Notes: generated from the letters alone by a model not told the origin. A stretch of DNA of 64,000 bases from Okapia johnstoni (GCA_024291935.2 CM044307.1:98523461-98587460), one strand, 5' to 3'. Counted from the stretch's first letter, positions 21,891 through 32,995 are shown. Made by a program: numbers and translations.

Positions 21891-22035
21891 GTGTAGACGG
21901 GGGATTCGTACACAGCTCTGAAGAATCTGGTTCGGTCGGTCTGATGGGAGGCCTGCTCAACTTGTGTTTTTAAACTGCGCTCCCAGGTGATTTTGATGCA
22001 AGTAGTTATTGGACCACATTGAGAAAATTTCAGCT
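21891..22035 (+). mobile_element. MER5A-like hAT-Charlie fragment
   Basis: 'agaatctggttcggtcggtc', 'gatgggaggcctgctcaact', 'cccaggtgattttgatgcaa' and 'ggaccacattgagaaaattt' follow the MER5-type order (gaatctgattcagtaggtct ... cccaggtgatgctgatgc ... ggaccacactttgagaac). Terminal inverted repeats are eroded. Confidence 0.65.
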
Positions 22036-22730
22036 TAAGAGTTTGTCTACTTCAAGCACTTATTTATCAGGTGAATACACTGTGGACGAGGGAGAGTGAC
22101 TATCAGAAAGGCTGCAGTTAACAAAAACAGCTGCATACTGCATTAATAAGAAATTTTACTGGTTCCTTCAAGGGGAAATTGAGGGGCAAAGGGGTTCAGG
22201 TCTGGCTCAGCTGGGACACAGCTCTGTCTTTTCCTGGTTACTGAGCTCTTTCCTCCCCCTGAGCGACATGCCACTGCGCTCACTTCTCCTGTGTTTGCTG
22301 GACGGTCACATTGGCCACGGGAACTGTGTGTTCCTTGTTTCTATTTGGCAGTCATTCCCTGAAACTTCTTAGCTTATTGGCCAGGATTGAATCACAGTTC
22401 CATGCCTAAAATAATTTTTGACAGAGGAAACAGAATCACTATGAATGATGTAGACTAATTCTTTCTCATTTTTGGAGCTGACATCAAGTTTATGATCTGC
22501 TTTGCCTATTGTTAAATGGGCAAAGGTGAAATAAATGTAATGGAAATTGAAAGCTACGGTGCCTTGTTTAAGAAAACATTTATCTTGAATGTTATTTTTC
22601 ATCGAAATTATGCAAATTGTTATTGCTTCTCTATAAAGCCTTTCTGTTATTTTTCTTAAGATGCTTAACAACCTTACTCTCTTAGGATAACACTGTAATC
22701 TCCAAACTTTAAAGTGTTTTTAATATGTAA
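22036..22730. other. Unassigned DNA
   Basis: No recognised repeat. A 100-codon minus frame (22369-22671) carries no known domain and is not called. Confidence 0.5.
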
Positions 22731-23035
22731 AAGTTAAAGTCTCTCAGTCGTGTCTGACTCTTTGTGACCCCATGGCCTATAGAGTCCATGGAATTCTTCA
22801 GGCCAGAATACTGGAGTGGTAGCCTTTCCCTTCACCAGGGGATCTTCCCAACCCAGGGATCAAACCCAGGTCTCCCACATTGCATATGGATTCTTTACCA
22901 GCTGAGACACCAGGGAAGCCCAAGAATACTGGAGTGGGTAGCCTATCCCTTCTCCAGTGGATCTTCCCCATGCAGGAATTGAACTGGGGTCTCCTGCATT
23001 GCAGGCAGATTCTTTAACAGCTGATCTCACAAGGA
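22731..23035 (-). mobile_element. Dimeric Bov-tA SINE
   Basis: Same composite layout as 9334-9676 but in reverse. A full A segment and tRNA head end at about 22921 ('agacaccagggaagccc'). A second shortened A segment plus head follows to 23035 ('caagaatactggagtggg', 'ttaacagctgatctcacaag'). Confidence 0.9.
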
Positions 23036-23524
23036 AAGAAAGCACCAAAGAGCAAGTTTTTATATTATTATTTAATCGAGGTTATATTAGGAAATATAAT
23101 TAATGTTTCACATTTGTGTCACATCAGCTTGCTATTGTCATTAAGTCTCATTATTAACTATACACTGTCATGTCAGAGACTATGTCAGTGCTGAGAATAT
23201 GGTGTTGAATCCAGATAGGTAAGTCTCTGTGCCAGTGGATGTGTATGCAGCTGAATATTATATTGTCTCTGTTCAGAGTGCTGTAACTTATCATAGACTG
23301 AGTGGCTTAAATAACAAATAATCCTGTTCTGGTGCCTGCAAGTCTGTAAGCAGGTTGCCAGCATGGTCAGGCTCTTGGTGGAAACCCTCTTCTTGATTAT
23401 GTTGTTACATGGCCTTTCCTTGGTGCTTAGAGAGGGGAAGGGAGAGAAATCTTTGAGTCTGTTAATTTCTTTTCTAATTTTCAGTTTCTTAAAAAATATT
23501 TGCTTTAAATATTTGTTTTCAGAT

Positions 23525-24171
23525 AAGTTCAGTTGTGTCCGACTCTTTGAGACCCCATGGACTGCAGCATGACAGGCCTCCCTGTCCATCACCAACTCTT
23601 GGAGTTCACTCAAACTCATGTCCATTGAGTCAGTGATGCCATCCAACCATCTCATCCTCTGTCGTCCCCTTCTCCTCCCACGTTCAATCATTCCCAGCAT
23701 CACGGTCTTTTCAAATGAGTCAGTTCTTTGCATCAGGTGGCCAAAGTATTGGAGTTTCAGCTTCAGCATCAGTCCTTCCAATGAACACCCAGCGCTGATC
23801 TCCTTTAGGATGGACTGGTTTGATCTCCTTGAAGTCCAACGGACTCTCCAGAGTCTTTTCCAACACCACAGTTCAAAAGCATCAATTCTTCGGTGCTCAG
23901 CTTTCTTTATAGTCCAACTCTCACATCCATACATGACTACTGGAAAAACCATAGCCTTGACTAGACGGACCTTTGTTGGCAAAGTAATGTCTCTGCTTTT
24001 TAATATGCTGTCTAGGTTGGTCATAACTTTTCTCCCAAGGAACAAGCGTCTTCTAATTTCATGGCTACAGTCACCATCTGCAGTGATTTTGGAGCCCCCC
24101 AAAATAAAGTCTGTCACTGTTTCCACTGGTTCCCCATCTATTTGCCATGAAGTGATGGAACCAGATGCTAT
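23525..24171 (-). mobile_element. BovB LINE 3' end, nested in CHR-2
   Basis: Reverse BovB from its 3' end ('gttcagttgtgtccgactct', missing the usual 'gctcag' block) to the reverse transcriptase C-terminal region, truncated at about 24171 ('gatggaaccagatgct'). Minus-strand coding remains open for about 180 codons, including 'LGSK'-like 'LGGSKITADGDCSHEIRRRL', 'SRDITLPTKVRLVKAMVFPV' and 'YGCESWTIKKAEHRRIDAFE'. It lacks the catalytic core. A possible duplication 'tttaaatatttg' (23503) / 'tttacttatttg' (24176) fits insertion in the CHR-2 tail. Confidence 0.93.
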
Positions 24172-24303
24172 TTCATTTACTTATTTGACAATGTCAGGTC
24201 TTAGTTTTGGCATGTGGGATCTAGCTCTCTGATCAGGGACTGAACCTGGGACTCCTGCATTGGGAGCACAGAGTCTTTGCCACTGCTCCACCAAGGAAGT
24301 CCC
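24172..24303 (-). mobile_element. CHR-2 SINE, nested in MLT1 LTR
   Basis: Reverse CHR-2: 'caatgtcaggtcttagtttt', 'ggcatgtgggatctagctct', 'ggactgaacctgggactcct', 'actgctccaccaaggaagtc'. Its AT-rich 3' tail lies left of the BovB, so the tail is split and the BovB is younger. Confidence 0.9.
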
Positions 24304-24529
24304 TTGAGTCTTATAATTTTGTATAAGGGCATTAATCCTGCCATGGGGGCTTGGCATTCATTACCTCATGTAAACCTAATTATCTGCCAAATGTCTCACC
24401 TCCATCCACATTGGTGATCAGTGCTTCAAAGTGTGAATTCGGGGTGTAGGGGACACAAATGTTCAGTCTATACTGAGTATGGTGACAGAAATACGCACCA
24501 GGAGCCATGGAAGCTTGGGTTAGGAGAGG

Positions 24530-25045
24530 ATCTAACCAAGATTGAGAGGGCTGTGTCAAGCACCTGGAGGAAGTCATATTTAAGTTTGATCTGTAACAGT
24601 AATAAGGTAGGAAGGGGTAGCAGAGAGAGTTTCCAGAAAAGGAAAGGCAAGGAAGGACAGTTTGGATGAGTGTACCCCACGTTCAGCATGTCATTGTGTT
24701 TGGAGCAGGGCTGGCTGATGGGAGGGCGGTGCAGAATGCCCAGGGATGTGGGTGGAGAGACTCCCAGTGCCAGATTCTTAAGGACCTTTGTAAGTTATAC
24801 TCTAGAGTTGTGACTTCATCTTGGAGCAAATAGGGAGCCAGTGAATGCCATTTAAAGAAGGAATTGCCATTCTTGAATCCATACTTGCAAGGGGTGACTT
24901 TTTCCTCTGTGAATAGTGGATTTCAGAAGGTAAGGTAAACAATTTGAAAAGTGTTGGTTGATCGAAATGAGGGAGGCTGAAAGCCAGATTGAAGCAGCAG
25001 AGGTGTTTCACAGGTTGAATTAGTGGGGCTTTGTGTTTAAGGGAC
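24530..25045 (-). mobile_element. L2 LINE 3' part
   Basis: Reversed L2 order: 'aagcacctggaggaagtcat', 'atttaagtttgatctgtaac', 'gaatgcccagggatgtgggt', 'cttaaggacctttgtaagtt', 'gcaaatagggagccagtgaa'. These correspond to the L2 blocks for 'ggaggtgacatttgagctgag', 'gggccttgtaggcca' and 'aatgggaagccattg'. Coding is lost. Confidence 0.72.
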
Positions 25046-25060
25046 TTCAGTGGGTTAGGA

Positions 25061-25202
25061 TTTAGATCCCTTGCAGAAGGGAATGGCTGCCCACTCCTGT
25101 GTTCTTGCCTGGAGAATTCCATGGACAGAGGAGCCTGGTGGGCTACAGTCTATGGGGTCACAAAGAGTCAGACATGACTGAGTAACTAACACTTGCACTT
25201 TT
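25061..25202 (+). mobile_element. Single BovA unit with 15-bp target-site duplication
   Basis: Plus A segment only ('cccttgcagaagggaatggc', 'ttcttgcctggagaattcca', 'gtcacaaagagtcagacatg') ending 'tgcacttttt'; the tRNA head is missing. A perfect 15-bp target-site duplication 'ttcagtgggttagga' at 25046-25060 and 25203-25217 proves it inserted as this 5'-truncated form. Confidence 0.96.
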
Positions 25203-25217
25203 TTCAGTGGGTTAGGA

Positions 25218-27037
25218 CGAGGGGACTTTGGGGATTGATGCATAGTGTCTAACCTAGAAAACTGTACGATTTGTAACGCCATCCACTGTGATGGCCATAA
25301 ATTGGATGATGCCTATGCATCCTTTTCAGTGCCCATACTATCTCCAGTATATGAACATGATGAATACACTTGTGCCTGACAAAATATATGTATGTATATA
25401 TGATGTTATCAACTCTTTTGTTCTTAAGTTTTACATCAATAGCACTAATATTCGTAAACATAAAAAATGTATTTAGACGTATCTTTTCAACTCTTACTTG
25501 AAGTCTTCCTGATTTTGGTCATTTAAAAATGACTAATTTTCACTCGGCATTTAAACTTATAATACTGCACAGCTATGTCAGTTTTGAACTATGAAATACC
25601 AATAAATGAAATATTTGTTGTTAAGAGTTTTTGCACAGTAATTATTTTCTCATTAATGCAACACATAGAGCTTTCTGAAATAAAATATAATCAGGTCTCT
25701 ATGAATAAATCCAAACCAATCAGAGTTGTTTCACAAAAGTGTTTGTTACTGTTCACGGTGAGCTTGAAGTTCCTTGCCAGCTGCAAAAGTATGTTACTGT
25801 AGCATCAAAACAACTACATGAAGAAAGTGAAATGTATGATAATTTCTTACATTTTTCTTAGTTGAGCATAAATGTTGAGAGAACTGACAGTTTTACATAT
25901 ACAAGCTCTTACACGCAAAACATGTCTGATTTAATACTTAAACACTCAGAATCTTTCATGCTCTCTTACATTTTGCAATCGTTTTCTTTCCTTAAAGAAT
26001 CTCTTTTTTTTTGTGGTTCATTACGAAGTACCTGGGATTCTACTGTAGGATCTTGAAAGATTTTTGACAAATTTATTTTGGAAAAAAACTAAATTCTGCC
26101 TTTCTATATATCCTATTTATATATTCATTTTTAGATAGAATTGTATTATGTATAGAGGTTGACTTTAAAATTTTGAGCTCCAGGGTCATACTTGGTATCC
26201 TTTTTATTTATTTATCTTTTGTACTGTATATTATTTCAGAGCAAATAACTGTGGCCTGATTTCTTTTTTTTTTCCCTTGCATGTGTCCTTATTAGAATGT
26301 TTTCTTAAATCCAATTCAGTCCTATTATTCTGTCTTTTATTCATTTTAAACTATATGTGTTGAGTGTTCTTAGCTGATCATCAGGTCATTATTTAGCTTT
26401 AATGTTTTAATATTTTGGGTTATTATATTTGTTTTATTTGTCTTAGTCTCTTCCTCTAAAAAATACCTGCTATCCGTGTGTTGAAAATTAGTTATCTAAT
26501 TTCATTATTAACTCTCTTTGTCAGAGTCAACTTTTGTATTCTTCCTTTCCATGTTTGGAAAGTGTATCAAGTATGATTATTCATGATTTGATTTTTACAT
26601 TATTACGTAATGTTCTTTTGAATTCCACCATGGCTTTAGAAATGATCTATGATTCTTTATGCAACTCCCTTAGTATATTTTATTCTTAGCATTTGTGCTA
26701 AACAGTATGAACTAGTCTATGTTGCAAGAATAAATGCAAATACATTTCTTCTCATGCTGCATAATTTACGGTGATGGTGTGCACTATTCTACATAGACAC
26801 TCAGTGATCAAAGCTGATGGAGCCTGACTGTTACCAGCACCATTTGGGACAGGCCACATTATCAGTAACCACATTGTGATTTAATTTTTCTGGCTTACTG
26901 GCCAGAAGCAGTCATTAAGCCCCTCTCTTAGCCCACCAAACTTCATGTGCCTAGAAGAAAAAGAGACCCATGTATGAGTGAGGACTAGAAACCTCATCAC
27001 ATAGTTTATGAAATCAGTGGTTACCTTTTTAAGATTT
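25218..27037. other. Unassigned AT-rich DNA
   Basis: About 1.8 kb with no element that can be named. Short frames (25288-25476, 25575-25802, 25862-26056) have no motif. Confidence 0.55.
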
Positions 27038-27381
27038 ATCTTTTTTTTGTTTTGTTTTGTTGGCAGTTGTGGGTCTTCGTTGCTACACTCAGGCTTTCTC
27101 TAGCTGCAGAGAGCAGGGCTATTCTTTGTTGTGGGACACAGGTTTGTCATTGTGGTGGCTTGTCTTGCTGCAGAGCATGGATGCTAGGCACACGAGCTTC
27201 AGTGCTTGCAGCAGGTGGGCTCAGTCGTTGTGGTTCCTGGGCTCTAGAGCACGGACTTAGTGGTTGTGGCACACAGGCTTACCTGCTTCGTGGCATGTGG
27301 GATCTTCGGGGACCCTGGATCTTACTCATGTCCCCTTCGTTGCAAGGCGGATTCCTAACCAATGGAACACCAGGGAAGCAC
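27038..27381 (-). mobile_element. CHR-1 SINE
   Basis: Reverse CHR-1: T-rich tail ('ttttttttgttttgttttgt') at left, 'gtgggtcttcgttgctacac', 'gcacacgagcttcagtgctt', 'gtggcatgtgggatcttcgg', head 'ggaacaccagggaagcac' at right. The 113-codon plus frame within it is the usual cysteine-rich CHR-1 artefact. Loose flanking match 'gttaccttttta' / 'gttatgttta'. Confidence 0.93.
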
Positions 27382-27894
27382 AGTTATGTTTAAAAGCTGT
27401 TTTGAGTGTATAGAGCAGATACTATCTAATTGTTACCTGTGTCTTTGGTACAAAACTTTCTCAGATGTATGATTGTTCTCTTGCTTTGGTTTGGCAGAAT
27501 CTGGAATGCAAAGCATCAGAATATCATGGTTTACTTGTAGTTAGTGTGTTTTAATATACCAGTTTATACTGTATGAAATACTTACAGATCTTAAAATGCT
27601 TTCTCAGGTTGAATACTAGCCAGTTGCTCCTGTCCACTACTTATTAGAAATTTCTTCTCATTGCTGATTTGAATTGACTGTTTGTGTACTAAATGCTTAT
27701 GTCTTTTAAACAGCTGGTAGGGAAAAGCATTACATTTTTTTCTTAAAAATTCTTTTGAATCATCTGTATGTATTTAACCGTCAAGTTAATTTTAGAATCA
27801 TTTTATCCCTCTTAAGATTTCTGAAAAAAAAGTAAGTAAAGGGATTTCATCCCATCAATATTATGCATGATTAGTAGAAAGCCTTAGAATTATT
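27382..27894. other. Unassigned DNA
   Basis: No repeat or gene recognised. Confidence 0.55.
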
Positions 27895-28105
27895 TTTTAT
27901 GGAGCCAGATTCCTGGATTCTAATCTCCACTGAGCCACTTTATAGCCATGTGACCTGGGGAAAATCTAGGCTTTGTGTCTCAATTTCCTCATCTGTAAAG
28001 TGGGGATAATAGTATCATCTATCTTATAGGGTTCTATGAAGATGAGTTAGCATTTGTAAGGCTTTTAGCACGGTGGCTTGTACGTATAAGGTTTTGTATA
28101 TGTGA
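27895..28105 (+). mobile_element. MIR SINE
   Basis: Plus MIR with good retention: 'ttatggagccagattcctgg', 'gccactttatagccatgtga', 'cctggggaaaatctaggctt', 'tcaatttcctcatctgtaaa', 'gtggggataatagtatcatc', 'tatagggttctatgaagatg', 'gcttttagcacggtggct'. One of the best-preserved ancient repeats in the window. Confidence 0.92.
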
Positions 28106-29170
28106 GATTTTAAAAATTTAACTGGAGTAAATTAAAGGCATAATGCTGGAATACAGTAGAAATGTGTGAGCTTCTTAAGGATGTTGTGTTAGAGAAATGT
28201 AGTTATTTCCCTAGGAGGAGAAAGACACCATGTATGAATGCAGGCAGACAGCATCATTCTTTTGGGTGTTGGTTTGTAGGGTGGATGAACTGTAGATGTA
28301 CCTGAGAACATCTGAGCTTAAAACGTTTGATATTCCTAAGGAAAGAGTAAAGTTCCTGTCAATGGACCCATATGTATTGGGGAAAGGCTAACTGAACCCT
28401 TCCCTCAAAGCATTGTTTTCATAATAAAGCTTGCCTTTAGAAGTCTGCATCTCTAGCCAAAATGAACTTGTTGGTTGTGAATTCTTTGAATCAAAGATAG
28501 CAATTAAAAAAAATAACAATGTGTGCAGACAATCAGACATACTCTGAATCTTCTATGTCTATTAGTGAGGGTAAGTTGGAAATTTTATGTGAAGATAATG
28601 CTTTTTAAAACTAGGCTTTGTTACATTGGGTATTATATTTGAAGAATGATGAAATCTACAAAGAAGTAATATGATCTGACTAATGTACATTAATATTAAA
28701 ATATGGAGCTGTATGAACTGAAATATGAACATACTGTTTATATGACCACCTGAAGCCGCATGAATCAGCCCACTTTAAAATGTTAAGAATCCCTTGCCTT
28801 CCCCTGAAAGAGGAAGAAGGATAAGAGATGAACTATTATTGCTGTACTAGCAGAGAGCAATATACCTTTTTTATTACAGAATCAGGGAACAATCCTCTGA
28901 GATTCTTATTTGAAGTAGAAAGGAATGAATTTTTATTGATTCGTTATTTCATTTAAGACATCATCCTGCCCTCTTGCTCTCTTGTAGTATGTGTGTTCAA
29001 TAAATAATACATTCTCTTTTCTCCATGCTGCCAAATAAGAATTTGTTTGGCTCAAAAGAAGCCAGGTGTTTCCACAACCTACTGTTCTGGCTTCTCTGTG
29101 GTTTTGCATAACAACGGTCAGGACTGGCTTTCTTAATTGTTGTATGTGAGTGATGTGAGTTTGGGTTGTA
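28106..29170. other. Unassigned DNA
   Basis: No repeat or gene recognised by eye. Confidence 0.55.
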
Positions 29171-29173
29171 ATA

Positions 29174-29397
29174 TCAAAGGTGGTTGGGGGTCACTAGCTG
29201 AATGCCCCTTGCCCAACATGTTATGGACATGTACGTTTCATACTGTCTCTGGCTGATTGTGATGATGGCCATTGACCCTTGACTGTTGTATGTGCCTGGA
29301 GACTGATCAATTGAATCCACCTCGGAATGATCAGGAGCCGGGCTTGTGAGGCCAGCAGCAACCAGAAGCAGAATTGCAAGTAAGACACTCGTTTCAT
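29174..29397 (-). pseudogene. Signal-peptide-like reading frame, possible frameshift (unidentified)
   Basis: An ATG in a good context (accATGa) at 29397-29395 opens a 58-codon frame beginning MKRVSYLQFCFWLLLASQAR, basic then strongly hydrophobic like a secretory signal. A one-base shift just after the ATG gives a second frame, open to the stop at 29174-29176, that is also signal-like (TSVLLAILLLVAAG then TSPAP, a plausible cleavage region) and is followed by a hydrophilic stretch. A single lost A after the start codon would explain both. A TATA-like motif lies about 95 bases upstream. I do not recognise the family. It could be a decayed or lineage-specific secreted-protein exon, or chance. 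Confidence 0.25.
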
Positions 29398-29490
29398 GGT
29401 CTGCTTCAGCAGGGAGCTTGGTTGTGACACAAGCTACTACATTTCCACAGTCAGGAAAACAAATGACCAGGGAGGTCTTTCCGGAGAGGG

Positions 29491-29499
29491 CTATTTATA
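29491..29499 (-). promoter_or_regulatory. TATA-like motif upstream of the signal-like frame
   Basis: On the minus strand 'atatataaatagccc' contains a consensus-like TATAAATAG about 95 bases before the ATG at 29397. A start site 25-30 bases downstream would give a 5' leader of about 65-70 bases. Such motifs are common by chance in AT-rich DNA, so this is only supportive. Confidence 0.25.
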
Positions 29500-29600
29500 T
29501 ATTTCATCAGTGATTCCTTTTGGTTTTTATTAGGACTAGGGTTGTCACTTTTAGATTGTTTTAGTAGCCCTAAAAAAAGAAGGCAAAGGGTATAATTTTA

Positions 29601-30044
29601 TTTTTTAATTTATTTGTTTTTAATCAGAGGATAATTGCTTTACAATGTATCTGCCATACATCAACATGAATCATTCATAAGTATACATATGTCCCCTCTC
29701 TCTTGAACCTCCCTCCCATCTCCCGCCCCAGGCCACCCCTCTAGGTTGTCACAGAGCACCGGGTTTGATGTCCCTGCATCATACAGCAAATTCCCACTGG
29801 CTCTGTATTTTACATATGGTAATGTGTATGTTTTAATGCTACTCTCTCAATTCGTCCCACCCTCTCCTTTCCCCACCGTGTCTACAAGTCTATTCTCCAT
29901 GTTTGCGTCTTTCCATTGCTGCCCTGCAAATAGGTTCATCAGTGCCATCTTTCTAGGTTCCATACATATGTGTTAACATACAATATTTGTTTTTCTCTTT
30001 CTGCCTTATTTCACTCTATGTAATAAGCTCTAGGTTCATCCAGA
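29601..30044 (-). mobile_element. L1 LINE 3' end with target-site duplication
   Basis: Reverse, 5'-truncated ruminant L1 3' UTR: 'ttttttaatttatttgtttt', 'atctgccatacatcaacatg', 'catcatacagcaaattccca', 'cttatttcactctatgtaat'. A 13-bp target-site duplication lies at 29588-29600 'gggtataatttta' and 30045-30057 'ggatataatttta' (12 of 13). Confidence 0.93.
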
Positions 30045-30057
30045 GGATATAATTTTA

Positions 30058-31714
30058 AAATGGTACCTAGAAGGATTTCTGTGAGTGTTTAATTGAAGTT
30101 TGGATTCAGCTAGAAATCCTCTTTGGTTATTTCCAGACATTCATTCCTCTGTGAAACTGCTGTGCTGTTTAGGGGAACTGCATAGATAGAAATCAGTCTC
30201 TGTGGGAGGTGTCACAGTTAGATAGGCAACGTGAATTGGGTATGTGGCTTGCATTACATTAACTACCTCAACCTAGAGGTTAGATTTTTGCTGTCAGCTA
30301 ACAACATCTTGGAGAGAGTATGTTCATTTTTATTCTTAGTATCCCACTTGGTCCTTCCCTGTCACTTCTAAGGACGCAGTTTACTATATTCTACGCTTGA
30401 ACCCTGACACACCTTGACCCAGGCTGGAAGAACAGGATTGAGTAGAGTGAAGGCACATCTCTTCGATGATATATTTGTAATGAAGCGTCTCTCTGAGAGC
30501 CTACTTAATACAAATCACCTTTCATTTTCCAACAAGGTAGCCAGTGCTGGAGTCAGGTAATAGTTTTAAATAAAAGCTCATTTTACTTCCAACTTCAGAT
30601 CTCAAATTTAACATGATTTTTAAAGAGCCATGACATAATATCTTTAATATGTTTTAGTTTCCAAATATCACTTTAGAATGAGACATATATTTTGAAGGTA
30701 CACAATGATTTGTACTTGATTCTCATTAGGTTTTAAAATTATAAATACCCTAGGTTTTGGCTCATTCAGCATCTGAATATTTTTGAATTGTACAAAGGAT
30801 GTGCAAATAGATGTTAAACATGCATTATAACACAAAGCAGAGATGGCAGAAGGAAAGTGTACATCGAGGCATTGAAGAAGAAATCTGTATGTTTGCTGTG
30901 AGCGTTCATCTTAATTTCACATTTTGTTTACCGACAGCTTACTGGCCTGTGCATCCTCCAAAATTGTGAAAACATTAAGAAGTAAAAGATAATTGAAATA
31001 GGAAATGGTAATAAGTCTTCAATGCCAAATAAATACGTATTATGATCCTTTGTATTTCTTATATACCTATTCTTTGTTAATACTGGTTTACAGTTTCTAT
31101 TTGGCGCTTAATGGTCTTTTGGTCCTTCCTTGGATTCCATATTTTTATTTGAGAAAACTTATTGTCTTTTGCAAGTATAAAAGAAATAGTCATGTTAAAA
31201 TATTTAGAAAATATATACAATAAAAATTGATGAAAAGAATTTGTGATTAAATGATACCTGATGATATTTGCTTCAAAATAATTTTGGATAGGGAAAGAGG
31301 TGAGGGTCTAGATGAAACTGTGTTGGCCCTGGTAAGTTTTGGGCACGTAGTGGTTCATTGTGCTGTTCACTTTATTTTTGTATCTTTTGATAATTTCGGT
31401 AAGTTAAAATAAAAAAAGATCTCTAGTTCCATTGCTCAGAGAAAATTATTTCTACTTCTCTATAAAGACAGATTCACAGAAATACACTTAACACATATTC
31501 ATTTTTTTTTTATTTAAGCAAAATTGTACCGCCCTAAAATAGAGACTGAGTTCAGTCGACTCAGGTTCTCTCAGATGCCTGGGAGGCTCCTGTGTAGGGC
31601 CACCATTTGAAATTTGTTGACGTGTTTTTGGATGGTCAGGTTTGGTGAGTAAGTAAAGCCACATGTGAACTCATTTAGGGGGCTTCAGTTCCAAAACACA
31701 GTTAATTGCTGTAT
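30058..31714. other. Unassigned DNA
   Basis: About 1.65 kb with no recognisable repeat, RNA gene or protein-coding sequence. The 72-codon plus frame (31005-31223) is AT-rich and hydrophobic without a motif. This is one of the longer repeat-free stretches, and conservation across mammals would be informative. Confidence 0.55.
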
Positions 31715-31933
31715 TTGTTGTTGTTTAGTCGCTAAGTTATATCCTACTCTGGGACCCTATGGAATGTAGTCTGCCAGGCTCCTCTGTCCATGGGATTTCC
31801 CAGGCAAGAATATTGGAGTGGGTTGTCATGTCCTTCTCCAGGGGATCTTCCTGACCCAGGAATTGAACCTGCATCTCCTGCACTGGCAGGCAGAATTTTT
31901 TTTTCTTTTAACCACTGAGCCACCTGAGAGCCC
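31715..31933 (-). mobile_element. Bov-tA SINE abutting a BovB
   Basis: Reverse Bov-tA: 'tgtttagtcgctaagttata', 'ggcaagaatattggagtggg', head 'aaccactgagccacctgaga'. An internal T run ('gaatttttttttctttt') expands the junction between the A segment and the head. Its 5' end touches the 3' end of the BovB at 31934, same orientation, with no spacer. Confidence 0.92.
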
Positions 31934-32265
31934 TGTGTTCAGTCGCTAAGTTGTGTCCGGCTCTTTGTGACCCTGTGGACTGCAGCACACCAGACTTCTC
32001 TGTCCTTCATTATCTCCTGGAGTTTGCTCAAACTCATGTCCATTGAGTTGGTGATGCCATCCAACCATCTGTTGTCCCCTTTTTGTCCTGTCTTCAGTCT
32101 TTCCCAGTATCAGGGTCTTTTCCAATGAGTTGAGTCTTCCCATTAGATGGTCAAAGTATTGAAGCTTCAGCTTCAGCATCAGTCCTTCCAATGAATATTC
32201 CAGGTTGACTTCCTTTAGGATTGACTGGTTTGATCTCCTTGCTGTTCAGAGGACTCTCAAGAAGC
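31934..32265 (-). mobile_element. BovB LINE 3' end, 5'-truncated
   Basis: Reverse BovB: 'tgttcagtcgctaagttgtg', 'ctcatgtccattgagttggt', 'cccagtatcagggtcttttc', 'aggattgactggtttgatct'. It carries about 80 codons of the end of the reverse transcriptase ORF ('MEGLMLKLKLQYFDHLMG'). Truncated at about 32265. Confidence 0.92.
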
Positions 32266-32995
32266 CTTTAGATATAGCTTAAATATTTTCTGTAGGCTGA
32301 GATGTGGAAAAAAATAGAAAAGTAGGGAAGCTACCTCATTCTTTCCTCTCTCCCTTTGTATTGTTACTCTCTCTTCCTCTGAAAGAAGAAATGGAGGAAA
32401 ACAGAGCAGAAGCTCAGAAGGGTTTATTTCAGAGAGTGAGGAATGAGAGTTGGATTGCCATCTGCTTATACTTGTTCTAGCCCCTCTGCGTTATCTGCTC
32501 AAAGCCCAAGTGTGTCAGTATCATATGTACACGTTCTTTTTCCATACCCCAAGCAATAAAAAAAAAAGGTCATAAAAATAGAATTTCCAGGACAGATCCT
32601 TAGGTAGCATGAGTCAAAGGGCTGTACAGGTGGCTAGGTAAGTCTTCTGGAAAGATAATTCCTTTAAAGAGGTTTAATTATAGTTCTTTTATTTACTTTA
32701 AAGGTATCTTTTAGCTTAGGTTTTTAGCAGAAGTTCACATGACTTCAACTTTGTGTGAATGGCATTATACCCTAAAAGCATGTGAGAAGCATTCTTGGTA
32801 CACTTGGCCCTTATCCACATTAATGTTCAGAACACTACAGGAAAGTTTTGACGCTGTTACGGAAAATAATCTCATTGATTACGGAAAGTTCAGTTTGATT
32901 CATGAAGCAAGTGGCTGCCGGTCTGTAAAAGACTTTTCTTAATACAGCACAGATCTCTTGGACTAGCCTGCCTTTGCATGACTAGTCATTCTTGA
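32266..32995. other. Unassigned DNA
   Basis: No repeat recognised. A 67-codon plus frame at 32739-32942 has no known domain and is not called. Confidence 0.5.

Larger units (their letters stand above)
23262..24480 (-). mobile_element. MLT1-type (ERVL-MaLR) LTR, split by nested insertions
   Basis: Reverse LTR of the MST/MLT1 group. The left part reads 'gctgtaacttatcatagact', 'gagtggcttaaataacaaat' and 'atgttgttacatggcctttc'. After the insertions it resumes with 'gtataagggcattaatcctg', 'ttcattacctcatgtaaacc' and 'ggggacacaaatgttcagtc'. All blocks occur in the expected reversed order. Interrupted from about 23469 to 24303 by CHR-2 with a BovB inside it. The flanking 'ttgagtctgttaattt' (23453) and 'ttgagtcttataattt' (24304) look like the 16-bp target duplication of the CHR-2. 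Confidence 0.85.

Noticed and set aside
23185..24126. 313-codon minus frame as a candidate gene
   Set aside because: It is BovB reverse transcriptase C-terminal coding read through the element's 3' end into LTR sequence; no catalytic core and no host-gene homology.
27052..27393. 113-codon cysteine-rich plus frame
   Set aside because: Antisense reading of a CHR-1 SINE; the same cysteine-rich pattern appears in the CHR-1 at 46005-46306.
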